DNA of 12,493 nt from Pedococcus sp. (GTDB taxonomy: Bacteria; Actinomycetota; Actinomycetes; Actinomycetales; Dermatophilaceae), in NCBI GenBank assembly GCA_025936615.1, contig JAICSZ010000020.1, positions 1-12,493 on the forward strand, written 5' to 3'. A program made the position numbers and the translations under genes. Within the stretch, counting starts at the first letter, position 1. Each line of letters starts with the position of its first letter. This document shows positions 6,574 through 12,055 of the stretch, piece after piece. The notes below the pieces were generated by a model. It searched no databases, was not told the DNA's origin, and was given only the letters and a program-made list of their open reading frames with translations.

Positions 6574-9047
6574 CGGCCGTGCTCCCCCGGTCCGCGGATG
6601 GACGCTCGCTCGTCACCGAACGAGCTGGCTACGGCCGCGGCAAGCTCCAGGTAGGCGTCACGCGTCCGCTGGTGGAGGTCCTCCAGTGCAGTGTGGGCGC
6701 CGGCCTGGAGCACCGGGTCCCACGGGATGCGGACCACGCAGTCACATCGCTGCGCGAAGTGCTCCTCGATGCGCGCGATCTCCAGCTGGCCCCTCCCGTC
6801 GTGCACCGAGTTGACCACGGCCACCGCCCCTTGGACGAGGCGGGAGTAACCGTGTTCCTGGAGCCAGTCCAGCGTCATGGCCGCAACCCGGGCCCCGTCG
6901 AGGGCGGGTGGCATGACGACCACGAGCTGGTCGGCCTCCGCGAGGATTCCCTGGATCGCGCTGTCGAGGATGCCGGTCCCGGTGTCGACGAGCAGGAGGT
7001 TGTAGTGCCGGTCGAGGACCTCGATGGCCTGCCGGTAGTCCTGCTCGCCCAGGGCCTGGGTGATGCGGGGGTCGTCGTCGGAGGCGACGACCTCGAGCCG
7101 GGTGTCCGGGGCCTGGGACGTGAAGCTGCGCATGTCGGCGTACCGCCTGATCCACTCCCGCTCCTCGAGCAGGTTGGTGACGGTGCTCGGCGTCTCGCGG
7201 CGCATGCGGTGGGCCAGGCTTCCAGCGTCGGGGTTCGCGTCGAGGGCGACCACCCGGTCACCCCGGTTGCTGGCCAACGTGTGACCCAGCATGAGGGTGG
7301 TCGTGGTCTTGCCGGCGCCACCCTTGCGGGAGATCACCACGATGCGGCGACAGCCACGGACCGGGGTGCGCACCCGGCTCATGAGGTCGACCTCTCGCCG
7401 CTCAGCGGCGCCGGGACCGAGGTTCAGGCCGCCGCCAGTCGCGGAGTACACGCTCCGCCGCCAGCCCCTGGCGGGTGGACGTGACCGCGGCCGGAGCATG
7501 GCCTCCTCGGTGAAGTCGGCGGCGCTGCGGGCGACGACCGCCTCGCGCGCCGCGATGCCGGTGCTCGGCGCGGGTGCGGCGAGCTCGGCGGACCCGCTCG
7601 GACCGGGCTGCGGCGCGGTTGGTGGGCTGTCGGCTGCCTCCATCATGGGAAGGACAGGAGCAGGCTTCGATCCGGACATCGTGACCTCCTGTGGTTGGCG
7701 GCCCGCACGGTGCGAGCCGTTGGATGTGGGGTTTCCCCAGCGGGACAGGGCCAGTCGGACGAGCCGGCGGGCCACGGTGACCAGGAGCAGGGCAAGGCCG
7801 ACCAGGGGCAGCGGCAGCAGCACCATCGACAGGCCCGCGAGCATCGTGGCCGGCGGGTCGACCGCCCCGGCCCCAGCGACGAGCAGCTGCCACTGGTCCT
7901 GCTCGGCCGCCCAGATCGCGCGTGCGCTGGCGGGCGCAGCCCGCAGCAGCAGGATGAACCCGAGCGCCATCACCGGCACGGCAACGAGGACCCAGGTGGT
8001 GACGATGACGCGGGCGCTTCGCCGCAGCTCGCGCACCCGAGGCCCCGGCTGACGGCCCGGCAGCAGGCTCGCGAGGATCGGCCGGACCCGGCCGAAGAGG
8101 TCGGGCACCCCGACGAGGTCGGCGACGACGTAGTAGCCGTCCAGCCGAGCGATCGGCAGCAGCTGCTGGAGGAGCTCGACGTGGACGACGACCACCGCGA
8201 GCAGCAGGGCGGGGTGCAAGGTCCACGCGTAGAGGGACGTCAGGGCGAGGATCGACCAGGCGTTGAAGTAGACACCACCCAGGTCGGTGCGCAGCCGCCC
8301 AGCCCGGCCGAGACGGTACGACGAGGTGACGTCGGTGAAGAAGGCGGGGTACACGAGGTAGAGGGCGACCCCGATGGCTCCCGGCTGGGCACCACCGCGG
8401 CGGCAGGCGGCGGCGTGCCCGAACTCGTGGAAGAGGGTCGAGGCCAGGAGAATCGCGATGAGGCCGAGCATGATCACCGGCGTCTGCAGCGCGGCGCCGG
8501 CGGCTGCCCCCAGCTCCGCGGTGCGGAACAGCCACGCGTCACCCACGACCAGGGCGGTCAGGGCAAGTGACACCACCACTGGGTGGAAGAGGGGAGCCAA
8601 GGTCCGACCGATGACGCGCGTCCACCGTGCTGGCACGAGGGTGCCACGGAAGCGCAGGTCGAGGAGGAGCTGGGAGCGGGGTGCGGCCGACGCGCCGTCC
8701 CCGACGTGGCAGGCGTCGCCCTCCGCGGCCGGCGGGTTGCCGACCACGCCCATCGGACGCAGCCGCTCGTCCACGAGGAAGGCCAGCCCGTCCTCGCTCA
8801 GCACGCGACCGTACTGCTCGCTCACCGCGGCGGCGACCGCGGCCGGCGCCCGTCCGTCGAGGTTCGCCGCGAGCAGGAACAGCAGCTTCGAGACGTGCAG
8901 CACCTGGCCGTCTGCGCGCATGACCAGGTAGTGCGGCTCGGTGAAACCCGAGCCCTCCAGCTCGCCGAGCAACACGGTGCCTGGCGCCAGGTGCACTGCG
9001 GCACCCGAGCGACGTCTGGCTGGCGGCGCGGTCGATGCGGTCGTCAC
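6570..9047 (-). CDS. PqqD-like/M50 membrane metallopeptidase joined in frame to MinD/ParA-like ATPase
   Basis: One uninterrupted 825-codon ORF. GTG 9047 follows a GAGAGGA ribosome site. Residues about 15-100 resemble the PqqD-like winged domain (LLGELEGSGF, LDGRAP, ERLRPMGVVG) found at the N-terminus of 'peptide zinc metalloprotease' proteins of peptide-maturation clusters. Residues about 145-430 form a multi-span membrane region with the M50 zinc motif HEFGH (207-211) and the third-ligand motif RLDGYY (301-306). A Pro/Ala/Ser-rich linker (about 436-535) leads to a P-loop domain: LNLGP (541-545), deviant Walker A KGGAGKTT (575-582), DANPD (603-607) and a Walker B-like VDTGTG (687-692), like MinD/ParA-type ATPases of actinobacteria. 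Met457 has its own strong AGGAGGT site, so a separate 369-residue ATPase may also be made. Predicted role: intramembrane processing of the two upstream peptides, with the ATPase assisting location or export. Substrates are inferred from context. Confidence 0.88.
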   Translation of the reverse strand: MTTASTAPPARRRSGAAVHLAPGTVLLGELEGSGFTEPHYLVMRADGQVLHVSKLLFLLAANLDGRAPAAVAAAVSEQYGRVLSEDGLAFLVDERLRPMGVVGNPPAAEGDACHVGDGASAAPRSQLLLDLRFRGTLVPARWTRVIGRTLAPLFHPVVVSLALTALVVGDAWLFRTAELGAAAGAALQTPVIMLGLIAILLASTLFHEFGHAAACRRGGAQPGAIGVALYLVYPAFFTDVTSSYRLGRAGRLRTDLGGVYFNAWSILALTSLYAWTLHPALLLAVVVVHVELLQQLLPIARLDGYYVVADLVGVPDLFGRVRPILASLLPGRQPGPRVRELRRSARVIVTTWVLVAVPVMALGFILLLRAAPASARAIWAAEQDQWQLLVAGAGAVDPPATMLAGLSMVLLPLPLVGLALLLVTVARRLVRLALSRWGNPTSNGSHRAGRQPQEVTMSGSKPAPVLPMMEAADSPPTAPQPGPSGSAELAAPAPSTGIAAREAVVARSAADFTEEAMLRPRSRPPARGWRRSVYSATGGGLNLGPGAAERREVDLMSRVRTPVRGCRRIVVISRKGGAGKTTTTLMLGHTLASNRGDRVVALDANPDAGSLAHRMRRETPSTVTNLLEEREWIRRYADMRSFTSQAPDTRLEVVASDDDPRITQALGEQDYRQAIEVLDRHYNLLLVDTGTGILDSAIQGILAEADQLVVVMPPALDGARVAAMTLDWLQEHGYSRLVQGAVAVVNSVHDGRGQLEIARIEEHFAQRCDCVVRIPWDPVLQAGAHTALEDLHQRTRDAYLELAAAVASSFGDERASIRGPGEHGR
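7684..7690 (-). promoter_or_regulatory. internal ribosome binding site before Met457 of the peptidase-ATPase ORF
   Basis: On the minus strand AGGAGGT sits four bases before an in-frame ATG (7679-7677) exactly at the junction between the membrane peptidase and the ATPase. It is one of the best Shine-Dalgarno matches in the window. It suggests that the ATPase is, or recently was, an independent gene. Confidence 0.6.
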
Positions 9048-9076
9048 GGTGCTCGTCCTCTCTGGGTGCTGGTGGA

Positions 9077-9111
9077 CAGGTGGGGGCCAGGCTGGTGCAG
9101 GCCCCCACCTG
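9077..9111 (-). terminator. hairpin between small peptide 2 and the peptidase gene (attenuator or 3' stabiliser)
   Basis: A perfect 12-bp inverted repeat, CAGGTGGGGGCC and its exact complement, spans 9077-9088 and 9100-9111 with an 11-base loop. It lies nine bases past the stop codon of peptide 2 and 29 bases before the peptidase start. With no T-tract it is better read as a partial terminator or mRNA-stability hairpin that would favour peptide message over enzyme message. Confidence 0.6.
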
Positions 9112-9120
9112 CCGTGTGGC

Positions 9121-9309
9121 TCACCCCTGCATCACTGCAATCGTCTGGTTCGCGGACGCGATCGCTGCGGATCCGAACGTTCCCGCGTTGACGGCGATTG
9201 CGAGGTTGACAGCGGTGATGTTGGCGAAGTTGAAGAGTGCAAGCGTCTCCCGGTCCGGGAGCAGCTCGACCGACGTCGCCTCAAGTTCACGCATGGAGAT
9301 CTCGCGCAT
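9121..9309 (-). CDS. small paralogous peptide 2 (candidate precursor peptide)
   Basis: A 62-residue peptide beginning MREISMRELE, with a strong ribosome site (AGGAGGG, seven bases before ATG 9309). It aligns without gaps over its full length with the peptide encoded just upstream, 32 of 62 positions identical by my count. Conserved blocks are SVELLP-RETLA (13-24), the aromatic/Asn step NFAN (27-30), NLA (35-37) and ANQT (53-56). There is no signal peptide and no cysteine. Residues 1-24 look like a leader; residues 25-62 are a hydrophobic Ala/Asn/Gln-rich core. The 9307 start is favoured by spacing; Met6 is a weaker alternative. It is probably a substrate of the PqqD-like/M50 protein encoded next. 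I do not recognise a named family. Confidence 0.8.
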   Translation of the reverse strand: MREISMRELEATSVELLPDRETLALFNFANITAVNLAIAVNAGTFGSAAIASANQTIAVMQG

Positions 9310-9357
9310 GGCTCAGCCCTCCTCTCTTGCGCTAGTTGCTGGCCCTGGTCCGCCCGA

Positions 9358-9546
9358 TCAGCTCTGGCTGACGAAGACGGTCTGGTTGGCAGCGGCCTGA
9401 GCGAGCGACAGCGCGGTCAGGGTGTTCTGCGAGACGGCCAGGTTGGTCGCCGACACGTTTGCCCAGTTCCAGAAGGCGAGCGTCTCGCGCGACGGAAGCA
9501 GCTCGACGGACTCGTCGCGGAGCTCCTCAAAGGTCAGAGCGGTCAT
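9358..9546 (-). CDS. small paralogous peptide 1 (candidate precursor peptide), first gene of the operon
   Basis: A 62-residue peptide starting MTALTFEELR. ATG 9546 was chosen because AGGGGGTGA lies about eight bases upstream and because it makes the two paralogues equal in length; the frame extends 14 codons further to 9588 without a ribosome site. Block SVELLP-RETLA occupies 13-24, followed by FWNWAN (25-30), ATNLAVSQN (33-41) and AANQTVFVSQ (52-61). It has no cysteine, signal peptide or double-glycine site. The Ser/Thr/Asn/Gln content of residues 25-62 and the leader-like N-terminus suggest a processed peptide. It lies next to the 11-bp repeat array that probably controls the operon. Function unknown; gene call supported by the paralogue and ribosome site. 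Confidence 0.8.
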   Translation of the reverse strand: MTALTFEELRDESVELLPSRETLAFWNWANVSATNLAVSQNTLTALSLAQAAANQTVFVSQS

Positions 9547-9947
9547 GGTGTTCACCCCCTCTCCCACGTGGTGTGGTTGCGGGACCATGAACGCAGAGGG
9601 GCCGTCGCCGACTCGTCACCGAGCGGGGACCGATGCGTCGCACCCACGTCAGCGACTCGTGGCGGACACGTCACACCGGCGTCACGGAGCCGAAATCCGG
9701 AGCTACGACATTCGTTGTATGTCGGCAGGTGCAGGAAGCGGCACTATCTATCTGTTCGCAGGGATTTGCCGGTGGTGGCGAACAGGTGCCGTCGGCAGAC
9801 CGCGCTGGTGGCGGTCTCAGCCTTCAGTGTGAGTGCGCAGGGGTGGTTGAACGAGCGCAACATGCTTGTCGGCCGCGCAAAAAAGTCTGGGTTGGGGCGG
9901 CCCGACTGAACGCCTGGTCGCCGCGCACTCGAGCTGGGGGTTGTCCT
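9547..9947. other. 401-base divergent intergenic region between peptide operon and SARP gene
   Basis: I see no protein-like coding here on either strand. The plus frame is open upstream of the SARP gene from 9633, but its sequence does not resemble the family. The region holds the peptide 1 ribosome site, the 11-bp repeat array (9603-9686), and a stretch from about 9690 to 9770 that is noticeably richer in A and T than its surroundings (TACGAC, TTGTAT, TATCTAT), a likely place for promoter elements. The latter half (9780-9947) shows no structure I can name beyond the SARP ribosome site GGGGG at 9936-9940. Confidence 0.6.
9603..9686. promoter_or_regulatory. candidate SARP operator: CGTCRC hexamers at 11-bp spacing
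   Basis: CGTCGC, CGTCAC, (degenerate at 9625), CGTCGC, CGTCAG, CGTGGC, CGTCAC and CGTCAC start at 9603, 9614, 9625, 9636, 9647, 9658, 9669 and 9680, exactly one helical turn apart. SARP regulators are known to bind short direct repeats with 11-bp or 22-bp spacing near the -35 region. A SARP gene lies immediately to the right. Which of the divergent promoters the array serves cannot be settled by eye; it ends 57 bases from the ATG of peptide 1. Confidence 0.75.
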
Positions 9948-10724
9948 GTGGTGGCCGTTGCGTCCGTGGCGGACAGGTGGTCCGTCCAACTTCTCGGTGG
10001 GTTCGAGCTGCGTGGACCGGATGGCGTCGTGGAGGCGCCTCCGGGGGTGCAGCGGCTGCTCGCCTTCATCGCCCTGCAGGGCGGGTCCGTCAGTCGCTCG
10101 CGTGCCGCGCGGGAGCTGTGGCCCGACCTGGCAGCCCAGCAGGGGGCCGCGAGCCTGCGGTCCACCCTGTGGCGCATCCGCCAGGTGGGTCGGCTGGTCG
10201 ACCCCGGCGCAACCACGCTGCGACTCGCGGGCGGCGTCGAGGTCGACGTCCAGGGACTGCTCGCGGCTGGACCGGTGGGCGGGCTGGACGGGGCTGCGCT
10301 GGGTTCGTCGGCCAACCTGGAGCTGCTGCCCGACTGGGGAGAGGACTGGGTGACCGTCGAGCGGGAGCGGATGCGTCACCTCGAGCTGCAGGTCCTCGAT
10401 GACCGGGTTGCCTCCCTGGTGGGAAGCGGGCGCGTCGTCGAGGCCCTCGACACCGCGCTGCGAGCCATCCGCCTCGAGCCGCTGCGGGAGTCCTCGCACC
10501 GCGCCATCATCACGATCTTCCTGCAGACGGGAAACCGTTCGGCGGCGCTGGCCCACTACCACGACCTGGTCGAGCTGCTGCGCGACGAGCTCGGCCTCGG
10601 TCCCGGAGCCGACACCACGGCGCTCGTCCAGCCGTTCCTCAGCAGCCGGGTGCGCAGCTCCCGCCGGGAGCGCCTCGGTCGAGGACGCCCCCAGCCCGGG
10701 ACCGGAGCGAGACCTGGACGCTGA
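9948..10724 (+). CDS. SARP/AfsR-type regulator with BTAD domain
   Basis: A 258-residue transcriptional regulator. The start is one of two adjacent GTG codons (9948 or 9951), preceded by GGGGG seven bases upstream. Residues about 10-95 form the OmpR-like winged helix: VQLLGGFELRGPDG, RLLAFIALQGG, ELWPD and SLRSTLWRIR. Residues about 100-240 form the helical BTAD (bacterial transcriptional activation) domain with ALRAIRLEPLRESSHRAII and YHDLVELLRDELGLGPG. There is no NB-ARC ATPase or TPR extension, so this is the small SARP type. SARPs usually activate specialised-metabolite operons by binding 11-bp-spaced direct repeats and recruiting RNA polymerase. The divergent peptide operon and the repeat array between them make it the probable cluster-specific activator; direct evidence is lacking. 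Confidence 0.88.
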   Translation: MVAVASVADRWSVQLLGGFELRGPDGVVEAPPGVQRLLAFIALQGGSVSRSRAARELWPDLAAQQGAASLRSTLWRIRQVGRLVDPGATTLRLAGGVEVDVQGLLAAGPVGGLDGAALGSSANLELLPDWGEDWVTVERERMRHLELQVLDDRVASLVGSGRVVEALDTALRAIRLEPLRESSHRAIITIFLQTGNRSAALAHYHDLVELLRDELGLGPGADTTALVQPFLSSRVRSSRRERLGRGRPQPGTGARPGR

Positions 10725-10739
10725 GCCGTGTTCGGGGAG

Positions 10740-10745
10740 TACCGT
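10740..10745 (+). promoter_or_regulatory. possible -10 of the dodecin gene
   Basis: TACCGT (TANNNT) lies 47 bases before ATG 10793. TGGACG at 10715-10720 could serve as a -35 at a 19-base spacing. It is tentative. Confidence 0.3.
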
Positions 10746-10792
10746 GGCCGCATCCGGACCGTCCTGGGGCCGGCGAGCCGGCGAGGACAGCC

Positions 10793-11002
10793 ATGGCGAA
10801 CCACGTGTATTCGGTCTCCGAGGTGGTCGGCACCTCTCCCGACAGCATCGAGCAGGCGGTTGCGAACGCCGTCGGCCAGGCGTCCCGGACGGTGCGAAAC
10901 CTCGACTGGTTCGAGGTGCAGAGCGTCCGTGGACAGATCACCGACGACGCGGTGGCCCACTGGCAGGTCACGGTCAAGCTCGGCTTCCGCATCGAGAACT
11001 GA
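10793..11002 (+). CDS. dodecin family flavin-binding protein
   Basis: A 69-residue protein, the usual length of dodecins (65-70). The family pattern is complete: HVYSVSEVVGTSPDSIEQAV, ASRTVRNLDWFEV, RGQITDD, then HWQVTVKLGFRIE. Trp39 sits in the LDWFEV strand where dodecins stack an aromatic residue against the flavin ring. Dodecins form hollow dodecamers in the cytoplasm that store and protect flavins, and some actinobacterial members also bind coenzyme A. ATG 10793 has GAGGA six bases upstream. It follows the SARP gene by 68 bases but probably has its own promoter; I see no functional tie to the peptide operon. Confidence 0.93.
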   Translation: MANHVYSVSEVVGTSPDSIEQAVANAVGQASRTVRNLDWFEVQSVRGQITDDAVAHWQVTVKLGFRIEN

Positions 11003-11036
11003 CCGGGCTGCGCGGCGTTCCCTGGGGTGCCGGTGA

Positions 11037-11042
11037 CATGAT
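11037..11042 (+). promoter_or_regulatory. candidate -10 for the 130-residue hypothetical gene
   Basis: CATGAT lies seven bases before ATG 11050, the same spacing as TAGACT before the DUF3039 gene. No Shine-Dalgarno sequence is present, so a leaderless start is likely. Confidence 0.35.
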
Positions 11043-11049
11043 GCGTGCC

Positions 11050-11442
11050 ATGAGCGAGGCCGACCGGATCTGGACCCGCGCCGCCACCCAGAGCGGCGGG
11101 TCCGCCGCGCGCAAGGGTGACCGCCACCTCTCGGCGGCGCTGGAGCTGCACAGCCTCGCGATGTCCAGCGGGGTGCCGTCCGCGGTCCAGGGACTGACGG
11201 ACGCCCAGCTCGACGACGCCGAGTCGGGCCTGCGCTGGCTCGGCCTGCCCGCCGCCGCCGCGGTGGTCGCGAAGGCGCGCCGCAAGATCGCCGACGGGGC
11301 ACTCGATGACCCCGAGCGGGCGGAGCGGCTCGAGCGCCGGGCCAAGCGCAACTACGCAGAGGCCGTGGAGGACGACTCCGCGTTGCTGTCCGCATTCCGG
11401 TCCCGGTTGCGCACCGACCCGGAGGCCTTCGCCGCGGTCTGA
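11050..11442 (+). CDS. hypothetical helical protein, 130 residues
   Basis: I do not recognise this protein with certainty. From ATG 11050 it encodes 130 residues, all predicted helical, with no signal peptide, membrane segment or cysteine. The middle (HLSAALELHSLAMSSG ... LDDAESGLRWLGLPAAAAVVAKAR) faintly recalls the DUF4375/DMP19-like pattern in which a loop precedes an alpha-helix and a GL.. LGL..A block, but key residues of that family are not clear. The C-terminal part (RAERLERRAKRNYAEA) is highly charged. Upstream ATGs at 11038 and 11041 are in frame, but a -10-like CATGAT overlaps them. It lies 47 bases after dodecin and converges on the Lrp-type regulator. GC-rich codon use matches its neighbours, supporting a real gene. 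Confidence 0.75.
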   Translation: MSEADRIWTRAATQSGGSAARKGDRHLSAALELHSLAMSSGVPSAVQGLTDAQLDDAESGLRWLGLPAAAAVVAKARRKIADGALDDPERAERLERRAKRNYAEAVEDDSALLSAFRSRLRTDPEAFAAV

Positions 11443-11472
11443 GGCGGTCGAGCGGTGTGGTGCTCGGCGGGG

Positions 11473-11946
11473 TCAAGCCTCGGTGTGCGCCACCTGCACG
11501 AGCGGGAGGGTGCGCAGCGGGATCCGGGTCGCGAGCGAGATCGCGGTGTTGGCCCGGATGACGTGCCGGTCGTCGACCACCGCGTCGATCACGCGCTGGA
11601 GGTCGGCGTTGTCGCGGGCCACCACGTGGATGAACAGGTCGCCCGAGCCGGTGATGGTGTGCGCCTCGAGCACCTCGGGGATGCGCGACAGGTGCTCGAC
11701 CACAGGGGAGTGGCCGCGACCCTGACGGATCTCCAGGGTGCAGAACGCCGAAACTGGATAGCCCATGGCGGCGGGGTCCAGCTGCGGTGCCCAGGAGCGG
11801 ATGACCCCGCGGCGCACGAGGCGGTCCAGCCGGGCCTGCACCGTGCCCCGAGCCACCCCGAGCTCGCGTGAGGCGCCGAGCACGCCGATCTGCGGCTGCT
11901 CGGTGAACAGGGCCAGCAGGCGCGCATCCAGGACATCAAGGCTCAT
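11473..11946 (-). CDS. Lrp/AsnC family transcriptional regulator
   Basis: A 157-residue one-component regulator. ATG 11946 starts MSLDVLDARLLALF, the typical beginning of the family; the frame stays open for 59 further codons upstream, but that part has no family resemblance. Residues 15-50 form the helix-turn-helix (ELGVARGTVQARLDRLVRRGVI). Residues about 66-143 form the RAM ligand-binding domain, with ITGSGDLFIHVVARD (98-112). The family senses amino acids or related acids and binds DNA as dimers to octamers. It is divergent from the 4-hydroxyphenylpyruvate dioxygenase gene, so control of tyrosine or aromatic amino-acid breakdown is the likely role. The palindrome TGGACAATGTGTCCA overlaps its own start, implying autorepression. 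Confidence 0.92.
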   Translation of the reverse strand: MSLDVLDARLLALFTEQPQIGVLGASRELGVARGTVQARLDRLVRRGVIRSWAPQLDPAAMGYPVSAFCTLEIRQGRGHSPVVEHLSRIPEVLEAHTITGSGDLFIHVVARDNADLQRVIDAVVDDRHVIRANTAISLATRIPLRTLPLVQVAHTEA

Positions 11947-11978
11947 GGACACATTGTCCAAGGAACGCCCATCCTTGG
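11946..11978. promoter_or_regulatory. probable Lrp/AsnC operator: two overlapping inverted repeats
   Basis: TGGACA-N3-TGTCCA (11946-11960) is a perfect palindrome whose edge overlaps the regulator's start codon and whose middle overlaps a possible -10 (minus-strand GACAAT). CCAAGGA-N7-TCCTTGG (11958-11978) partly overlaps it, with centres 15 bp apart. The pair lies between the regulator and the divergent hpd-type gene, where a shared operator would be expected. Confidence 0.6.
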
Positions 11979-12013
11979 CGAGCACTCTGCGCATACTGTG
12001 CAGCGCCGCGGCA

Positions 12014-12019
12014 TACCGT
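12014..12019 (+). promoter_or_regulatory. possible -10 of the dioxygenase gene
   Basis: TACCGT (TANNNT) is the best-placed hexamer before ATG 12056 and would give a leader of about 30 bases. TACTGT at 11994-11999 is an alternative. No clear -35 or ribosome binding site is seen. Confidence 0.3.
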
Positions 12020-12055
12020 TGCACATCAATGGCACGGAACGGCACGCTTCCCACC

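Noticed and set aside
4651..6654. Plus-strand open frame running through the helicase end and the secreted-protein gene
   Set aside because: It overlaps two well-supported genes in other frames and has no protein-like features; a GC-skew artefact.
9121..9546. Reading the small peptides as lanthipeptide, thiopeptide or double-glycine bacteriocin precursors
   Set aside because: They contain no cysteine and no GG cleavage site, and no matching modification enzyme or ABC exporter is in the window.
9633..9947. Upstream extension of the SARP gene to 9633 (a 363-residue protein)
   Set aside because: The extra 105 residues have no SARP similarity, overlap the repeat array and lack a ribosome site; GTG 9948/9951 has one.
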